A DNA stretch of 28,838 nt from an uncultured Cellvibrio sp. (lineage in GTDB: Bacteria > Pseudomonadota > Gammaproteobacteria > Pseudomonadales > Cellvibrionaceae), in NCBI GenBank assembly GCA_946481095.1, contig CAMLML010000063.1:1-28838 (forward strand), in the 5' to 3' direction. The notes below the pieces were generated by a model. That model made no database searches. It worked only from the letters and a program-made list of their open reading frames with translations, and had not been told where the DNA came from. Position numbers and translations under genes: made by a program. Positions 1 to 8,694 of this stretch are shown here, one piece after another (position 1 is the stretch's first letter; the number at the start of each line of letters is the position of its first letter).

Positions 1-25
1 CAGCCACTTAGCGGTACTTTTTAGT

Positions 26-1036
26 ATGATGCGAAACATGAAACATGAATCTGCAACCCAATCATCAACAATATTACAGGTCTCTTTTGCGTCTATAGAT
101 GCTGATCAGGCAGGGCAAAGGCTGGACAACTTCTTGATGGCGCGCCTCAAAGGTGTGCCCAAGTCCCGCATTTATAACGCTATTCGCAAAGGTGAAGTCA
201 GGGTCAATAAAGGCCGGAGTAAGCCTGAATACAAATTAACAGCAGGTGATCAAATCCGGATTCCTCCCATCAGGGTTTCTGAAGAAAGGCAGGTTGCCAA
301 GGCCAGTAACCAAATCCAGAAGTTATTGAATGATTCTATTCTTTATGAAGACGATGGTCTGTTGGTGATCAACAAACCGGCTGGGTTGGCTGTTCATGGT
401 GGTAGTGGGGTCAATCTGGGGTTGATCGAAACTCTGCGACAGATGCGCCCTGATGCCCGTTATCTGGAATTGGTCCATAGACTGGACCGCGATACATCCG
501 GTTGCATCATGATCGCCAAAAAGCGCAGTTACTTGCGACACCTGCAAGCCGCGCTTCGTGAAAAATCCTTGCAGGAAGTTTCCAAAGGCGATGTGCAAAA
601 AACCTATCAAGCTTTGGTGATAGGTCAATGGCCGGATAGCAAGAAGCGAGTGGATCATCCTCTAATTAAATTGGAGACAGGCCAGGACGAGCGAATTGTC
701 AAAGTTCATCCCGAAGGCAAATCCAGTTTGACGGAATTTGCGGTGGTTGCGCGTTACCAGGGTTTCTCTTTAATAGAAGCAAAACCCATCACCGGACGAA
801 CCCACCAAATTAGAGTTCACGCCCAATACACTGGCCATAGTCTGGTGGGGGATGAAAAGTACGGTAATGATGAAATCAATGCACAAATGCGGGATCTTGG
901 TTTCAAACGATTGTTTTTGCACGCTTCTGCATTGGAATTTTATTTGCCCGATTCCAATGCGCCCATTCAAGTCAAGGCCCCTTTACCGCCGGATTTGGCT
1001 AACCCTCTCTCCAAGCTTCAGCCTTTAATAAAATGA
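26..1036 (+). CDS. rluC: 23S rRNA pseudouridine synthase RluC
   Basis: RluA-family pseudouridine synthase. In the RluC subgroup the enzyme converts three uridines of 23S rRNA (955, 2504 and 2580 in E. coli numbering) to pseudouridine. An N-terminal S4-like RNA-binding region covers about residues 30-90 (GQRLDNFL, then SRIYNAIRKGEVRVN). The catalytic signature HRLDRDTSG lies at residues 151-159, with Asp154 as the expected nucleophile, and the late RTHQIRVHA motif is present. Length (336 aa) is normal. ATG codons at 26, 29 and 38 are all possible starts and none has a clear Shine-Dalgarno sequence, so the start is uncertain by four residues. The HAD phosphatase begins 7 bases after the stop, which suggests co-transcription. 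In relatives, rne usually lies divergently upstream, but that would be outside this window. Confidence 0.93.
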   Translation: MMRNMKHESATQSSTILQVSFASIDADQAGQRLDNFLMARLKGVPKSRIYNAIRKGEVRVNKGRSKPEYKLTAGDQIRIPPIRVSEERQVAKASNQIQKLLNDSILYEDDGLLVINKPAGLAVHGGSGVNLGLIETLRQMRPDARYLELVHRLDRDTSGCIMIAKKRSYLRHLQAALREKSLQEVSKGDVQKTYQALVIGQWPDSKKRVDHPLIKLETGQDERIVKVHPEGKSSLTEFAVVARYQGFSLIEAKPITGRTHQIRVHAQYTGHSLVGDEKYGNDEINAQMRDLGFKRLFLHASALEFYLPDSNAPIQVKAPLPPDLANPLSKLQPLIK

Positions 1037-1043
1037 GTCAGTT

Positions 1044-1691
1044 ATGTTGTTGATATTTGATTGGGACGGAACCCTCTGCGATTCTAAACAAAAAATTACC
1101 AGTGCCATGCAAATGGCCGCCGAAGATCTGGGTTGGCAACCACTCGAAGATCACAAAATTCACAACATTATTGGTTTGGGTTTGCCTGAAGCCATTCGCA
1201 GTTTGTATCCCTCAATTCCACAATCAGATTACCAGCGATTGCGCGATGCCTATGCCAATCGTTTTATCGAATTGGATTTAGCGCAACCTTCGCTGTTGTT
1301 TCCCGGTGTTGAAGAAGGTTTGCAACAACTCAAACAAAATGGACATCAACTGGCCATCGCAACCGGTAAAAGTCGCAAGGGATTGGATCGAATTTTTACC
1401 GCAATGAATTTAAACGAAACCTTTCATGCAACTCGTTGCGCCGACGAAACTGCATCAAAACCCAACCCTTTGATGCTGGAAGAATTACTCGAACATTTTT
1501 CCGCAAAACCACAAGAAGCTGTGATGATAGGTGATACCGAATACGATATGGAAATGGCCCGGCGAATCCACATGCCGCGAGTTGCTGTCAGTTACGGCGC
1601 GCATCATGTCAGCCGTTTACAAAACTATGATCCGGCTCTATCGGTTGATGAGTTCCCGGAATTTATTCGTTGGGTAGAGTCAATCGGTTAA
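1044..1691 (+). CDS. HAD-superfamily phosphatase (Gph-like)
   Basis: Haloacid-dehalogenase family hydrolase, likely a small-molecule phosphatase of the phosphoglycolate phosphatase-like group. All HAD motifs are visible: FDWDGT with nucleophile Asp6 and acid/base Asp8; a Thr at 107 in AIATGKS; Lys139 in SKPNP; and MIGDTEYD with the metal-binding Asp around 164-168. Residues between about 15 and 90 form the helical cap typical of subfamily IA. Length is 215 aa. A HAD gene directly after rluC is a conserved arrangement in Pseudomonas and relatives, where its substrate is not settled; I infer a phosphatase without naming the substrate. The last 12 bases overlap the 3' end of the convergent ada-like gene. 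Confidence 0.85.
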   Translation: MLLIFDWDGTLCDSKQKITSAMQMAAEDLGWQPLEDHKIHNIIGLGLPEAIRSLYPSIPQSDYQRLRDAYANRFIELDLAQPSLLFPGVEEGLQQLKQNGHQLAIATGKSRKGLDRIFTAMNLNETFHATRCADETASKPNPLMLEELLEHFSAKPQEAVMIGDTEYDMEMARRIHMPRVAVSYGAHHVSRLQNYDPALSVDEFPEFIRWVESIG

Positions 1692-2522
1692 TTGATTTTC
1701 GTCCATTGATTCAAGCTTTTCCCAAACCTGAAACGCTTCTTTCCGTTCCAATCCCCAACGATAACCACCAAGTGCGCCGGATTGTTGGATCACTCTGTGG
1801 CAGGGAATTAAAAAGGCTACTGGATTGGCGCCCACGGCGGTGCCTACTGCGCGTGATGCGTTGGGATTTTTGAGGTGTGTGGCGAGTCCACCGTAGCTGA
1901 TGGCCTGGCCTGATGGAATGCGTAACAATGCTCGCCACACTGCTAATTGAAAATTGGTGCCTGCAATATGCAAATTGAATTTCTTTTTGGGTTCTTTCGC
2001 AAAAATGGCTTCTGCAAAACTTTTGGTTGATAGTTTATCTTCGATGACATTCGCCAATGGAAAATTTTTAGCTAGTATTTTTAGTTCGTCTTCTTCGGAA
2101 TTTTTGTCGATAAAACTGGTGCGACAAATGCCGCGAGGTGTTTGTGCAACGAACAGGGTTCCAAATAGTGATTCGTGAGTTGCGTAACGGATTTCCAAAC
2201 CTGAGCCTTTGTTTTTGTATTCTCCGGGAGTCATGGCCTCGATTTGCACAAAATGATCGTGCAGGCGAGATGCGCTACTCAAACCGATTTGATCGGCGGC
2301 TGCAAATACAGAATGCTGTTGATCCAATAATTTTTTTCCCAACTCCAGAGTCAGAACTTGCAAAAAACGTTTTGGCGTAGTGCCTGCCCAATCTTTGAAT
2401 AATCGCTGAAAATGAAATGGGCTTAAATTGACATGACGTGCGATCTCCTCAAGCTCGGGTTGTGAACCGACGTTTTCCTGAATATAGCTAATCGCTTTGG
2501 CAATTCGTTGGTAGTCAGACAT
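1680..2522 (-). CDS. AraC-type HTH fused to O6-methylguanine-DNA methyltransferase (Ada-like)
   Basis: Two-domain repair and regulatory protein. Residues 5-103 form an AraC/XylS helix-turn-helix domain (LEEIARHVNLSPFHFQRLF, then TPGEYK). Residues about 190-270 form the O6-alkylguanine-DNA methyltransferase domain, with active-site motif PCHRVI at 240-245 and acceptor Cys241, preceded by the recognition helix SRAVGTAVGANP. The N-terminal four-cysteine domain of classical Ada, which takes methyl from phosphotriesters and switches Ada into an activator, is missing. The protein can therefore probably repair O6-methylguanine, but its regulation cannot follow the E. coli Ada model. It lies 43 bases downstream of maf on the same strand, so the two may be co-transcribed. 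In Pseudomonas, sppA is usually found between the HAD gene and maf. Length is 280 aa. Confidence 0.88.
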   Translation of the reverse strand: MSDYQRIAKAISYIQENVGSQPELEEIARHVNLSPFHFQRLFKDWAGTTPKRFLQVLTLELGKKLLDQQHSVFAAADQIGLSSASRLHDHFVQIEAMTPGEYKNKGSGLEIRYATHESLFGTLFVAQTPRGICRTSFIDKNSEEDELKILAKNFPLANVIEDKLSTKSFAEAIFAKEPKKKFNLHIAGTNFQLAVWRALLRIPSGQAISYGGLATHLKNPNASRAVGTAVGANPVAFLIPCHRVIQQSGALGGYRWGLERKEAFQVWEKLESMDENQLTD

Positions 2523-2565
2523 GGATTCAATTCCAAAAAATTTTCTGGATTATGGAGCGATAGTT

Positions 2566-3168
2566 TTATAGGAGTCGACCCGAATCTTGCGCTAAAGGAT
2601 GTACACCCTCCTGTTGTAATAAATCAATCAATCCTATCAAGGGCAACCCAATCAAACTGTTGGGGTCGCGAGACTGAATTTTTGAGAACAGGCTGATGCC
2701 AAGTCCTTCGGATTTAAAACTGCCGGCACAATCAAAAGGTTGTTCGCGTTCGAGATAATTGCTTATCGCCGTTTCGGATAAATCGCGGAAGCTGACTATG
2801 TCGGTTTCCAAATAGGTCTGGCAATGTTGTGATTCGGCATTGAGCAGGCAGAGTCCCGTGTAGAAGGTGACGGATTGTCCCTGAAAACTCATGAGTTGTT
2901 TTTTTGCATTTTCAAAATTGCCTGGTTTACCGATGATGTCCCCGTTAAAACTCGCAACTTGATCCGAGCCTATTATCAAGTGATTCGGAAATTCGGATGC
3001 CAAGGAACGTGCCTTGGCTTCGGCCAGCCTCAATACCAAATCATTTGGCTTTTCGTTTGGCAGAGGGGTTTCATCCTGATTGGGTTTTGCGAAATCAAAG
3101 TCTAATCCCAGCTTGCTGAGTAACTGGCGGCGGTAGATAGAGCTGGAAGCGAGTAGTATGGGTTTCAT
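2566..3168 (-). CDS. maf: Maf-family nucleotide pyrophosphatase, YceF type (m7GTP pyrophosphatase)
   Basis: Maf/HAM1-like pyrophosphatase that cleaves non-canonical nucleoside triphosphates. The YceF subgroup prefers 7-methyl-GTP. The start ILLASSSIYRRQLL matches the family N-terminus. Next come a DETP-type loop, LIIGSDQV with the catalytic Asp, IGKPG, and CAGSFKSEGLGI followed by LIGLPL, which is the YceF-type C-terminal signature. The reading frame extends upstream to a GTG at 3192, but the ATG at 3168 places the conserved MKP-ILLASSS start correctly, giving 200 aa. Neither start has a strong ribosome binding site. The gene is divergent from yceD, a conserved neighbour. Confidence 0.88.
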   Translation of the reverse strand: MKPILLASSSIYRRQLLSKLGLDFDFAKPNQDETPLPNEKPNDLVLRLAEAKARSLASEFPNHLIIGSDQVASFNGDIIGKPGNFENAKKQLMSFQGQSVTFYTGLCLLNAESQHCQTYLETDIVSFRDLSETAISNYLEREQPFDCAGSFKSEGLGISLFSKIQSRDPNSLIGLPLIGLIDLLQQEGVHPLAQDSGRLL

Positions 3169-3254
3169 AACAGTGTTTTGATGAAAATTCACAAGATAAG
3201 GGGCAAATCCTACTGCATAGCCACAGAATATGCCTGTTTTTCATGAGTTTTTCT

Positions 3255-3283
3255 TTGACATCAGCAGGTTAGATCCCTATTAT
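3255..3283 (+). promoter_or_regulatory. Strong sigma-70-type promoter upstream of yceD-rpmF-plsX
   Basis: A perfect -35 hexamer TTGACA (3255-3260) is followed by a 17-base spacer and the near-perfect -10 TATTAT (3278-3283). Transcription would be expected to begin near 3289-3291. It would drive yceD-rpmF and probably the fatty-acid genes downstream. The predicted start site is at most a few bases from the yceD ATG at 3293, see findings. Confidence 0.7.
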
Positions 3284-3292
3284 GCCGCGCTT

Positions 3293-3826
3293 ATGTTTAC
3301 GACCCCCTCAGACAAAGCATTGCCAAGGCAAGTAGATCCGCGCCGGTTTGCCCAGCAGGGCATCAAGGTTGATGGGTTTATACCTGTCTCTGGAATGCCT
3401 CGTTTACTCGAGGCAACACTGGATTCAGCAGCAAAATTGCAAGTTGAACTGGCGTTTGCGATCAATGAGGAAAAGAAAAAAGTAGTTACCGGACGGGCCT
3501 GTGGCGATTTGACACTGGTCTGCCAGCGTTGTCTTGATCCTGTTAAATTGCCAATTGAAGCGCAGGTTTCTTTGGCAGTTGTCTGGGATGAAGATGAAGC
3601 AGATTCCTTACCATCTTATCTGGAACCCTGGATACATGGCGAAGGTGCAGCAGATCTTTACGAGATGATCGAAGAAGAAATGCTGTTGAGTTTACCGGCT
3701 GTTGCCTATCATGAAGAGCAGTGTGTAGATACCAAACTCTTCAGTGCAGGGAAACCTGTTGATGCACCAGTCAAGAAAAACCCGTTTAACGTGTTGGAGC
3801 AACTTAAGAGCTCGCCGAAATCCTGA
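3293..3826 (+). CDS. yceD: YceD / DUF177 family 23S rRNA accumulation protein
   Basis: YceD (DUF177) protein, linked in bacteria and plastids to 23S rRNA accumulation and almost always encoded before rpmF. Visible family features are the N-terminal PRQVDPRRFAQQG segment and the CxxC pair in VCQRCLDP near residue 80, followed by an acidic region (WDEDEADSLP). The open frame extends upstream to 3230, but family alignment and the promoter at 3255-3283 both argue for the ATG at 3293 (177 aa), because the upstream start would precede the expected transcript. There is no clear Shine-Dalgarno sequence before 3293. An alternative TTG start at 3320 is possible. rpmF follows after 40 bases. Confidence 0.85.
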   Translation: MFTTPSDKALPRQVDPRRFAQQGIKVDGFIPVSGMPRLLEATLDSAAKLQVELAFAINEEKKKVVTGRACGDLTLVCQRCLDPVKLPIEAQVSLAVVWDEDEADSLPSYLEPWIHGEGAADLYEMIEEEMLLSLPAVAYHEEQCVDTKLFSAGKPVDAPVKKNPFNVLEQLKSSPKS

Positions 3827-3866
3827 GGCGCCTCGGCTTCCAATAATTTGTCAATAGGAGCAAACC

Positions 3867-4049
3867 ATGGCTGTTCAACAAAACAAAAAATCACGTTCCA
3901 AGCGCGACATGCGTCGTTCGCATGACGCATTAACTGGCCCAACTTTGTCAGTTGATGCAACCAGCGGTGAAAAACATCGTCGTCATCATGTAACTGCTGA
4001 TGGTTTCTATCGCGGCAAGAAAGTGATCGACACAGGTAGCAACGAGTAA
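3867..4049 (+). CDS. rpmF: 50S ribosomal protein L32
   Basis: Ribosomal protein L32 of the large subunit. The 60-residue product starts [20 protein letters not shown], the expected basic N-terminus of proteobacterial L32, with [17 protein letters not shown] following. This version lacks the zinc-binding cysteines found in some L32 proteins, as is usual in gammaproteobacteria. A good ribosome binding site, AGGAG, precedes the ATG. Its position between yceD and plsX is highly conserved. Confidence 0.97.
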   Translation: MAVQQNKKSRSKRDMRRSHDALTGPTLSVDATSGEKHRRHHVTADGFYRGKKVIDTGSNE

Positions 4050-4069
4050 TCTTACTCAGCGACTCTACC

Positions 4070-5092
4070 TTGTCGAGCAAAATTCGAATAGCAGTTGATG
4101 CTATGAGCGGGGACTTAGGTCCCCGCGTTGCTATTTTAGCTGCAGAAAAATTTGTTGCCGATGAAAGACAGTGCGATATCTGGCTGTTTGGCGATGAATA
4201 TCAACTTCGAAAATTTTATAAAAGCTCTCGCGACCCTTATCATCAGATAAACATAGTGCATTGCACCGAAAAAGTGACAATGGACGATAATCCGTTGCAC
4301 GTTATTCGACATAAAAAATCCTCATCTATGTATCAGGCGTTGTCATTTTTGGCTAAAGGTGAAGTTGATGCTGCTGTAAGTGCAGGAAATACAGGAGCTT
4401 TATTGGTAATGGCCAAACATTTAATTGGTACATTGGAAGGAATAGATCGACCTGCAATTTGTAAATCCATGCCTGTTAAAAAAGGGCAAACTTTTATGCT
4501 GGATTTAGGCGCCAATATTAATTGTACCCCGGAACAATTACATCAATTTGCGCTAATGGCCTCTACTTTGGTTACGCAGCAAAACGAACATGATCCTGCT
4601 ATCGAACAGGATCAATTGCCAAGAGTGGCGTTGCTGAACATAGGCACTGAAGATACCAAAGGTACAGATGTGTTGCAGCAAGCACAGAATATTTTTTCTC
4701 AGGAAAAACGTTTTGATTACATTGGCTTTGTTGAAGCCAATGCAATTTTTTCTGGAAATTGTGATGTAATTGCCTGCGATGGTTTTCACGGTAATATTGC
4801 TTTAAAAGCCAGTGAGGGAACGGCACGTTTTATCAACGATAAAATTCAATCAGCTTTTCACGATAGCTTGTTTGCGCGTGTTTGTGCGTTATTAATTTGG
4901 CCTGTCATAAAATCTTTGCGAGAGACGCTTGATCCTGCTTTGTATAATGGTGCCAGTTTGCTTGGGCTGAAAAAAACAGTGATAAAAAGCCATGGAAATG
5001 CTGATAAAAAAGCTTTTGCACAAGCCATCCGGGTTGCATATGAACAGGTTTTGCAAAATATTCCCCGAAAAATTAATTCCTCTTTAAATTAA
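4070..5092 (+). CDS. plsX: Phosphate acyltransferase PlsX
   Basis: PlsX makes acyl-phosphate from acyl-ACP and so feeds phospholipid synthesis; it is a peripheral membrane enzyme. The N-terminal signature IAVDAMSGDLGP (residues 7-18) corresponds to the family's VDAMGGD motif. Further family segments include SAGNTGALL, LDLGANINCTPEQL, LLNIGTEDTKGTD and CDGFHGNIALKASEG. Length of 340 aa is normal. The start appears to be a TTG at 4070, 20 bases after rpmF: no ATG or GTG lies between the rpmF stop and the conserved core, and the first in-frame ATG falls inside the signature motif. No strong Shine-Dalgarno sequence is seen, so translation may depend on rpmF. Confidence 0.94.
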   Translation: MSSKIRIAVDAMSGDLGPRVAILAAEKFVADERQCDIWLFGDEYQLRKFYKSSRDPYHQINIVHCTEKVTMDDNPLHVIRHKKSSSMYQALSFLAKGEVDAAVSAGNTGALLVMAKHLIGTLEGIDRPAICKSMPVKKGQTFMLDLGANINCTPEQLHQFALMASTLVTQQNEHDPAIEQDQLPRVALLNIGTEDTKGTDVLQQAQNIFSQEKRFDYIGFVEANAIFSGNCDVIACDGFHGNIALKASEGTARFINDKIQSAFHDSLFARVCALLIWPVIKSLRETLDPALYNGASLLGLKKTVIKSHGNADKKAFAQAIRVAYEQVLQNIPRKINSSLN

Positions 5093-5122
5093 CCTTAAAT
5101 TGAAATCCAGGTGAACAACACT

Positions 5123-6055
5123 ATGAACCAAAAAATTGCTTTTGTATTTCCGGGGCAAGGATCGCAAAAAATTGGCATGTTGGCAGAGTTGGCTGCCGAA
5201 TATCCAGTTGTCCAAAAAACATTTGCAGAAGCGTCAGAAGTGTTGGGATATGATTTGTGGAATTTGGTGCAAGCTGGGGCACAGGAAGATATAAATTTAA
5301 CCGAGCGTACACAACCATTGCTATTAACAGCCAGTGTTGCAGTGTGGCGTGTGTGGAAAGAAAAAAATGGTGCAACGCCTGCATTTATGGCGGGGCATAG
5401 TTTGGGTGAATGGTCGGCTTTGGTTTGTGCTGGCGTGGTAGCGTTTAAAGATGCTGTGAAATTAGTGCAGCAACGTGGAAAATTTATGCAAGAAGCTGTA
5501 CCAGCCGGTCAGGGTGCCATGGCGGCGATTATTGGGTTGGATGACGTTGCGATTTTGGAAGCCTGTAAAAAAGCGGAACAAGGCGAAGTGGTTTCTGCAG
5601 TAAATTTTAATTCACCCGGACAAGTGGTGATTGCAGGTTCGGCTGCAGCAGTAGAACGTGCGAGTGCATTCTGTAAAGAGGCTGGCGCAAAACGTGCGCT
5701 GCCATTACCTGTCAGCGCACCTTTTCACACCAGTTTGATGCAACCTGCAGCAGATCGTTTGGCAGAACAAATTAATGCTACGGTTTTTGCATCACCTGAA
5801 GTCCCTGTCATTCATAATGTCACAGCAGAATCAGAGCAATCCGCAGAAAAAATTAAACTATTGATGATTGAACAAATTTACAGCCCGGTGCGTTGGGTTG
5901 AGTGCGTCAATAGTTTGGTTGCTGCTGGTGTTAACAAAACTATTGAATGCGGACCAGGAAAAGTATTGTCAGGTTTAAATAAGCGTATTCACGCTGAATT
6001 AATTACGGTTTCAATTGAAAAACCGGAAGAGTTGCTGGCTGTTTTGGCAGAATAA
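5123..6055 (+). CDS. fabD: Malonyl-CoA:ACP transacylase FabD
   Basis: FabD transfers malonyl from CoA to acyl carrier protein, supplying the extender unit for fatty-acid synthesis in the cytoplasm. The N-terminal FVFPGQGSQ is followed by GHSLGEWSAL with nucleophile Ser93, an Arg in VQQRGKFMQ, and the catalytic His in PVSAPFHTSL near residue 200. Length is 310 aa. An in-frame GTG at 5111 exists, but the ATG at 5123 has AGGTGA eight bases upstream and matches the family N-terminus. It sits 30 bases after plsX in the conserved fab cluster. Confidence 0.96.
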   Translation: MNQKIAFVFPGQGSQKIGMLAELAAEYPVVQKTFAEASEVLGYDLWNLVQAGAQEDINLTERTQPLLLTASVAVWRVWKEKNGATPAFMAGHSLGEWSALVCAGVVAFKDAVKLVQQRGKFMQEAVPAGQGAMAAIIGLDDVAILEACKKAEQGEVVSAVNFNSPGQVVIAGSAAAVERASAFCKEAGAKRALPLPVSAPFHTSLMQPAADRLAEQINATVFASPEVPVIHNVTAESEQSAEKIKLLMIEQIYSPVRWVECVNSLVAAGVNKTIECGPGKVLSGLNKRIHAELITVSIEKPEELLAVLAE

Positions 6056-6107
6056 TTTTGTAAAATTTTTTTATTCTTTTGTTATTTTCAGTCGAGAGAG
6101 AAACGTT

Positions 6108-6851
6108 ATGAGCTTAAATGACAAGGTTGCATTGGTAACAGGAGCCAGCCGTGGGATTGGTGCTGCAATTGCGGAGCAGCTTGGTAAGGCAGGTGCAGTG
6201 GTTATTGGCACTGCAACCAGCGAAGCCGGTGCCGCGGCAATTACGGCTCGCCTTGCTGAGCAAGGTATTCGTGGTGCGGGAAAAGTATTGAATGTGACCA
6301 GTGCAGAATCTGTTGAGGCTTTATTAAAGTCAGTACAGGAAGAATTCGGCGCCCCGACAATTCTGGTTAATAACGCAGGAATCACCAAAGATAATTTGTT
6401 GATGAGAATGAGTGATGATGAATGGTTTGATGTTATCAATACCAATCTCAGTGCTGTGTACCGCCTCAGTAAGGGGGTGCTGCGTGGCATGATGAAGGCG
6501 CGCTGGGGGCGTATTATCAATATCAGTTCAGTTGTTGGCTCTATGGGGAATCCAGGTCAGGCAAACTATGCTGCAACCAAGGCTGGAGTGAGCGGTTTTG
6601 CGCGCTCATTAGCTGCCGAGGTGGGATCACGAAATATTACAGTCAATACAGTAGCTCCCGGATTTATTGATACCGATATGACCAAGGTATTACCTGAGGA
6701 ACAAAAACAACAATTGCTCTCAAAAATTCCATTGGGACGATTGGGGTCGCCTACTGAAATTGCCGGTGTAGTTGCATTTTTAGCGAGCGATGTGGCGGGA
6801 TATATCAGTGGAGAAACCATTCATGTGAATGGCGGCATGTATATGTCTTGA
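6108..6851 (+). CDS. fabG: 3-oxoacyl-ACP reductase FabG
   Basis: NADPH-dependent short-chain dehydrogenase that reduces 3-oxoacyl-ACP in fatty-acid elongation. The TGASRGIG cofactor motif is at residues 11-18, NNAG at 88-91, and the catalytic Ser141, Tyr154 and Lys158 (YAATK) are all in place. The C-terminal IHVNGGMYMS is typical of FabG. The frame is open further upstream to 6015, but the ATG at 6108 follows a GAGAGAG-type ribosome binding site and gives the normal length of 247 aa. The gene lies 52 bases after fabD. Confidence 0.96.
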   Translation: MSLNDKVALVTGASRGIGAAIAEQLGKAGAVVIGTATSEAGAAAITARLAEQGIRGAGKVLNVTSAESVEALLKSVQEEFGAPTILVNNAGITKDNLLMRMSDDEWFDVINTNLSAVYRLSKGVLRGMMKARWGRIINISSVVGSMGNPGQANYAATKAGVSGFARSLAAEVGSRNITVNTVAPGFIDTDMTKVLPEEQKQQLLSKIPLGRLGSPTEIAGVVAFLASDVAGYISGETIHVNGGMYMS

Positions 6852-6953
6852 TATCTAATCCATTGAATTTGTTGGTTAATTTTTTAGATTTCAAAGTTTT
6901 TTTAGCGATAGCATTACCAGAATGGAAAATTCTATGTAAAATGCCGTCCGATT

Positions 6954-6982
6954 TTGACCGAAGTGGAAATGAATCCTGATTT
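6954..6982 (+). promoter_or_regulatory. Possible promoter for acpP
   Basis: The 183-base gap before acpP contains TTGACC (6954-6959) and, after 17 bases, TGATTT (6977-6982). The -35 is good but the -10 is weak, so this is a tentative call. A separate acpP promoter would fit the much higher demand for carrier protein than for the Fab enzymes. Confidence 0.3.
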
Positions 6983-7034
6983 AATCGTTTTCTCTCACTT
7001 CGAACTTCCATCCACCTAGGGGTTAAATAACATC

Positions 7035-7271
7035 ATGAGTAGCATTGAAGAACGCGTAAAAAAGATCGTTGCTGAGCAACTGGGTGTGAAAGAAGAAGAA
7101 GTGAAAAACGAAGCTTCTTTCGTCGAAGATCTGGGCGCTGATTCATTGGATACCGTCGAGTTGGTAATGGCTCTCGAAGAAGAATTCGAGACTGAAATTC
7201 CTGATGAGGAAGCAGAAAAAATTACCACGGTACAATTAGCAATTGATTACATTAACGCCAATCTGGCGTAA
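7035..7271 (+). CDS. acpP: Acyl carrier protein
   Basis: Small acidic carrier protein that holds growing acyl chains on a 4'-phosphopantetheine arm. The attachment motif [10 protein letters not shown] puts the modified serine at residue 37, and helix 2 and the acidic [16 protein letters not shown] segment are typical. Length of 78 aa is exactly as expected. An AGGGG ribosome binding site lies about 12 bases upstream. A hairpin terminator follows, before fabF, which would allow acpP to be expressed more strongly than the gene after it. Confidence 0.97.
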   Translation: MSSIEERVKKIVAEQLGVKEEEVKNEASFVEDLGADSLDTVELVMALEEEFETEIPDEEAEKITTVQLAIDYINANLA

Positions 7272-7319
7272 TTGATTCTCAAGTTGTTGTTAAATTCAGA
7301 AACGCTGTATTAGAAAAGG

Positions 7320-7355
7320 AAAAGCCGTATTAGCAATAGTACGGCTTTTTCTTTT
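7320..7355 (+). terminator. Rho-independent terminator after acpP
   Basis: A 10-base perfect stem (AAAAGCCGTA at 7320-7329 pairing with 7340-7349) with a 10-base loop is followed by a T-rich run to 7355. It lies 49 bases after the acpP stop and 33 before fabF, so it probably acts as a partial attenuator between the two. Confidence 0.8.
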
Positions 7356-7387
7356 GGTTAATTTTTATTTTTGATGAGGGGTTTGCC

Positions 7388-8626
7388 GTGTCACGTAGAC
7401 GAGTTGTAGTTACGGGTATGGGAATGATTACTGCCTTGGGCAATACAGTTGCTGATACATGGCAAGGTATTGTCAATGGAAAAAGTGGTATTCAGACCAT
7501 TAACCACTTTGATGCATCGGCATTTACAACACAATTCAGTGCCTCGGTAAAAAATCTGGTTGTGGATGATTATTTTCCTGCCAAGGAAGCAAAAAAAATG
7601 GATCCCTTTATTCAGTACGGTATGGTTGCCGGTATTCAAGCGATTCGTGATTCCGGTTTGGAAATAACCGATGCCAATCGCAGCCGTATTGGTGTTTCAA
7701 TTGGTTCCGGTATTGGTGGAATAGGAACGATTGAGGAAGGTGGGCATACGCTTGAGCACAAAGGGCCGCGCCGCATATCACCTTTCTTTGTACCCAGTGC
7801 GATCATTAATATGATCTCGGGAAATCTGTCGATTATGTTTGGCTTGCAAGGCCCCAATGTGGCAGTGACGACAGCCTGTACCACCGGAACGCACGCTATT
7901 GGTTTTGCATCGCGCATGATTCAATACGGCGATGCGGACGTGATGGTTGCCGGTGGTGCTGAAATGGCAACAACACCTCTTGGTTTGGGCGGTTTTGCTG
8001 CTGCACGTGCGTTATCAACACGTAATGACAATCCGCAAGCCGCATCACGTCCATGGGATAAGGATCGCGATGGATTTGTTCTGGGCGATGGCGCTGGTGT
8101 TCTGGTTCTTGAAGAATATGAACATGCCAAAAAACGCGGTGCGCGTATATACGCAGAACTAATTGGTTTTGGTATGTCAGGTGATGCTTACCACATGACG
8201 TCGCCACCGGAAACCGGAGCGGGTGCTGCTGCCTCCATGCGTAATGCTATTCAGGATGCGGCAATACCTCTGGATTTGATCAATTACATCAATGCTCACG
8301 GTACTTCCACGCAAGCGGGAGATCTGGCGGAGTGTCGTGCGGTGAAATCTGTGATGGGCACTTCAGTTGAGCAGGTTGCAGTCAGTTCAACCAAATCCAT
8401 GATTGGTCATTTATTGGGTGCTGCCGGTGCAGTGGAAGCAATTTTCAGCGTGCTGGCGATTCGGGATCAGGTAGCGCCGCCAACGATTAATCTGGACAAT
8501 CCTGCTGAAGGCTGTGATATCAATCTGGTTCCCCACACTACACAAACCAGGAAAATAGAAGCCGTGTTATCCAACTCCTTCGGGTTTGGTGGCACTAATG
8601 GCTCATTGGTTTTCAGAAAAATTTAA
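7388..8626 (+). CDS. fabF: 3-oxoacyl-ACP synthase II FabF
   Basis: Condensing enzyme (KAS II) that extends acyl-ACP with malonyl-ACP. The thiolase-fold catalytic set is complete: Cys164 in [11 protein letters not shown], His304 in [12 protein letters not shown], Lys336 and His341 in [18 protein letters not shown]. The C-terminal [14 protein letters not shown] is also present. Length is 412 aa. Translation starts at a GTG (7388) with GAGGGG upstream and the family start [11 protein letters not shown]. It lies downstream of acpP and is closed by a strong terminator, although pabC and mltG continue the conserved order. Confidence 0.96.
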   Translation: MSRRRVVVTGMGMITALGNTVADTWQGIVNGKSGIQTINHFDASAFTTQFSASVKNLVVDDYFPAKEAKKMDPFIQYGMVAGIQAIRDSGLEITDANRSRIGVSIGSGIGGIGTIEEGGHTLEHKGPRRISPFFVPSAIINMISGNLSIMFGLQGPNVAVTTACTTGTHAIGFASRMIQYGDADVMVAGGAEMATTPLGLGGFAAARALSTRNDNPQAASRPWDKDRDGFVLGDGAGVLVLEEYEHAKKRGARIYAELIGFGMSGDAYHMTSPPETGAGAAASMRNAIQDAAIPLDLINYINAHGTSTQAGDLAECRAVKSVMGTSVEQVAVSSTKSMIGHLLGAAGAVEAIFSVLAIRDQVAPPTINLDNPAEGCDINLVPHTTQTRKIEAVLSNSFGFGGTNGSLVFRKI

Positions 8627-8650
8627 GCGATTTCATTGAAATACCACACG

Positions 8651-8683
8651 AAAAACGCCGAGCATTGCTCGGCGTTTTTCGTT
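8651..8683 (+). terminator. Strong Rho-independent terminator after fabF
   Basis: A perfect 13-base stem (8651-8663 with 8667-8679) encloses a three-base loop ATT and ends in a run of T. The stem core CGCCGAGC/GCTCGGCG is G+C rich and A/T tracts flank both sides, so it could work in both orientations. It ends only 15 bases before the pabC start codon. Confidence 0.88.
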
Positions 8684-8694
8684 AGACTTCCGCT

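Noticed and set aside
7636..8207. Long open frames on the minus strand within fabF
   Set aside because: They lie wholly inside a clear fabF gene, have no family features, and are shadows of its codon bias.
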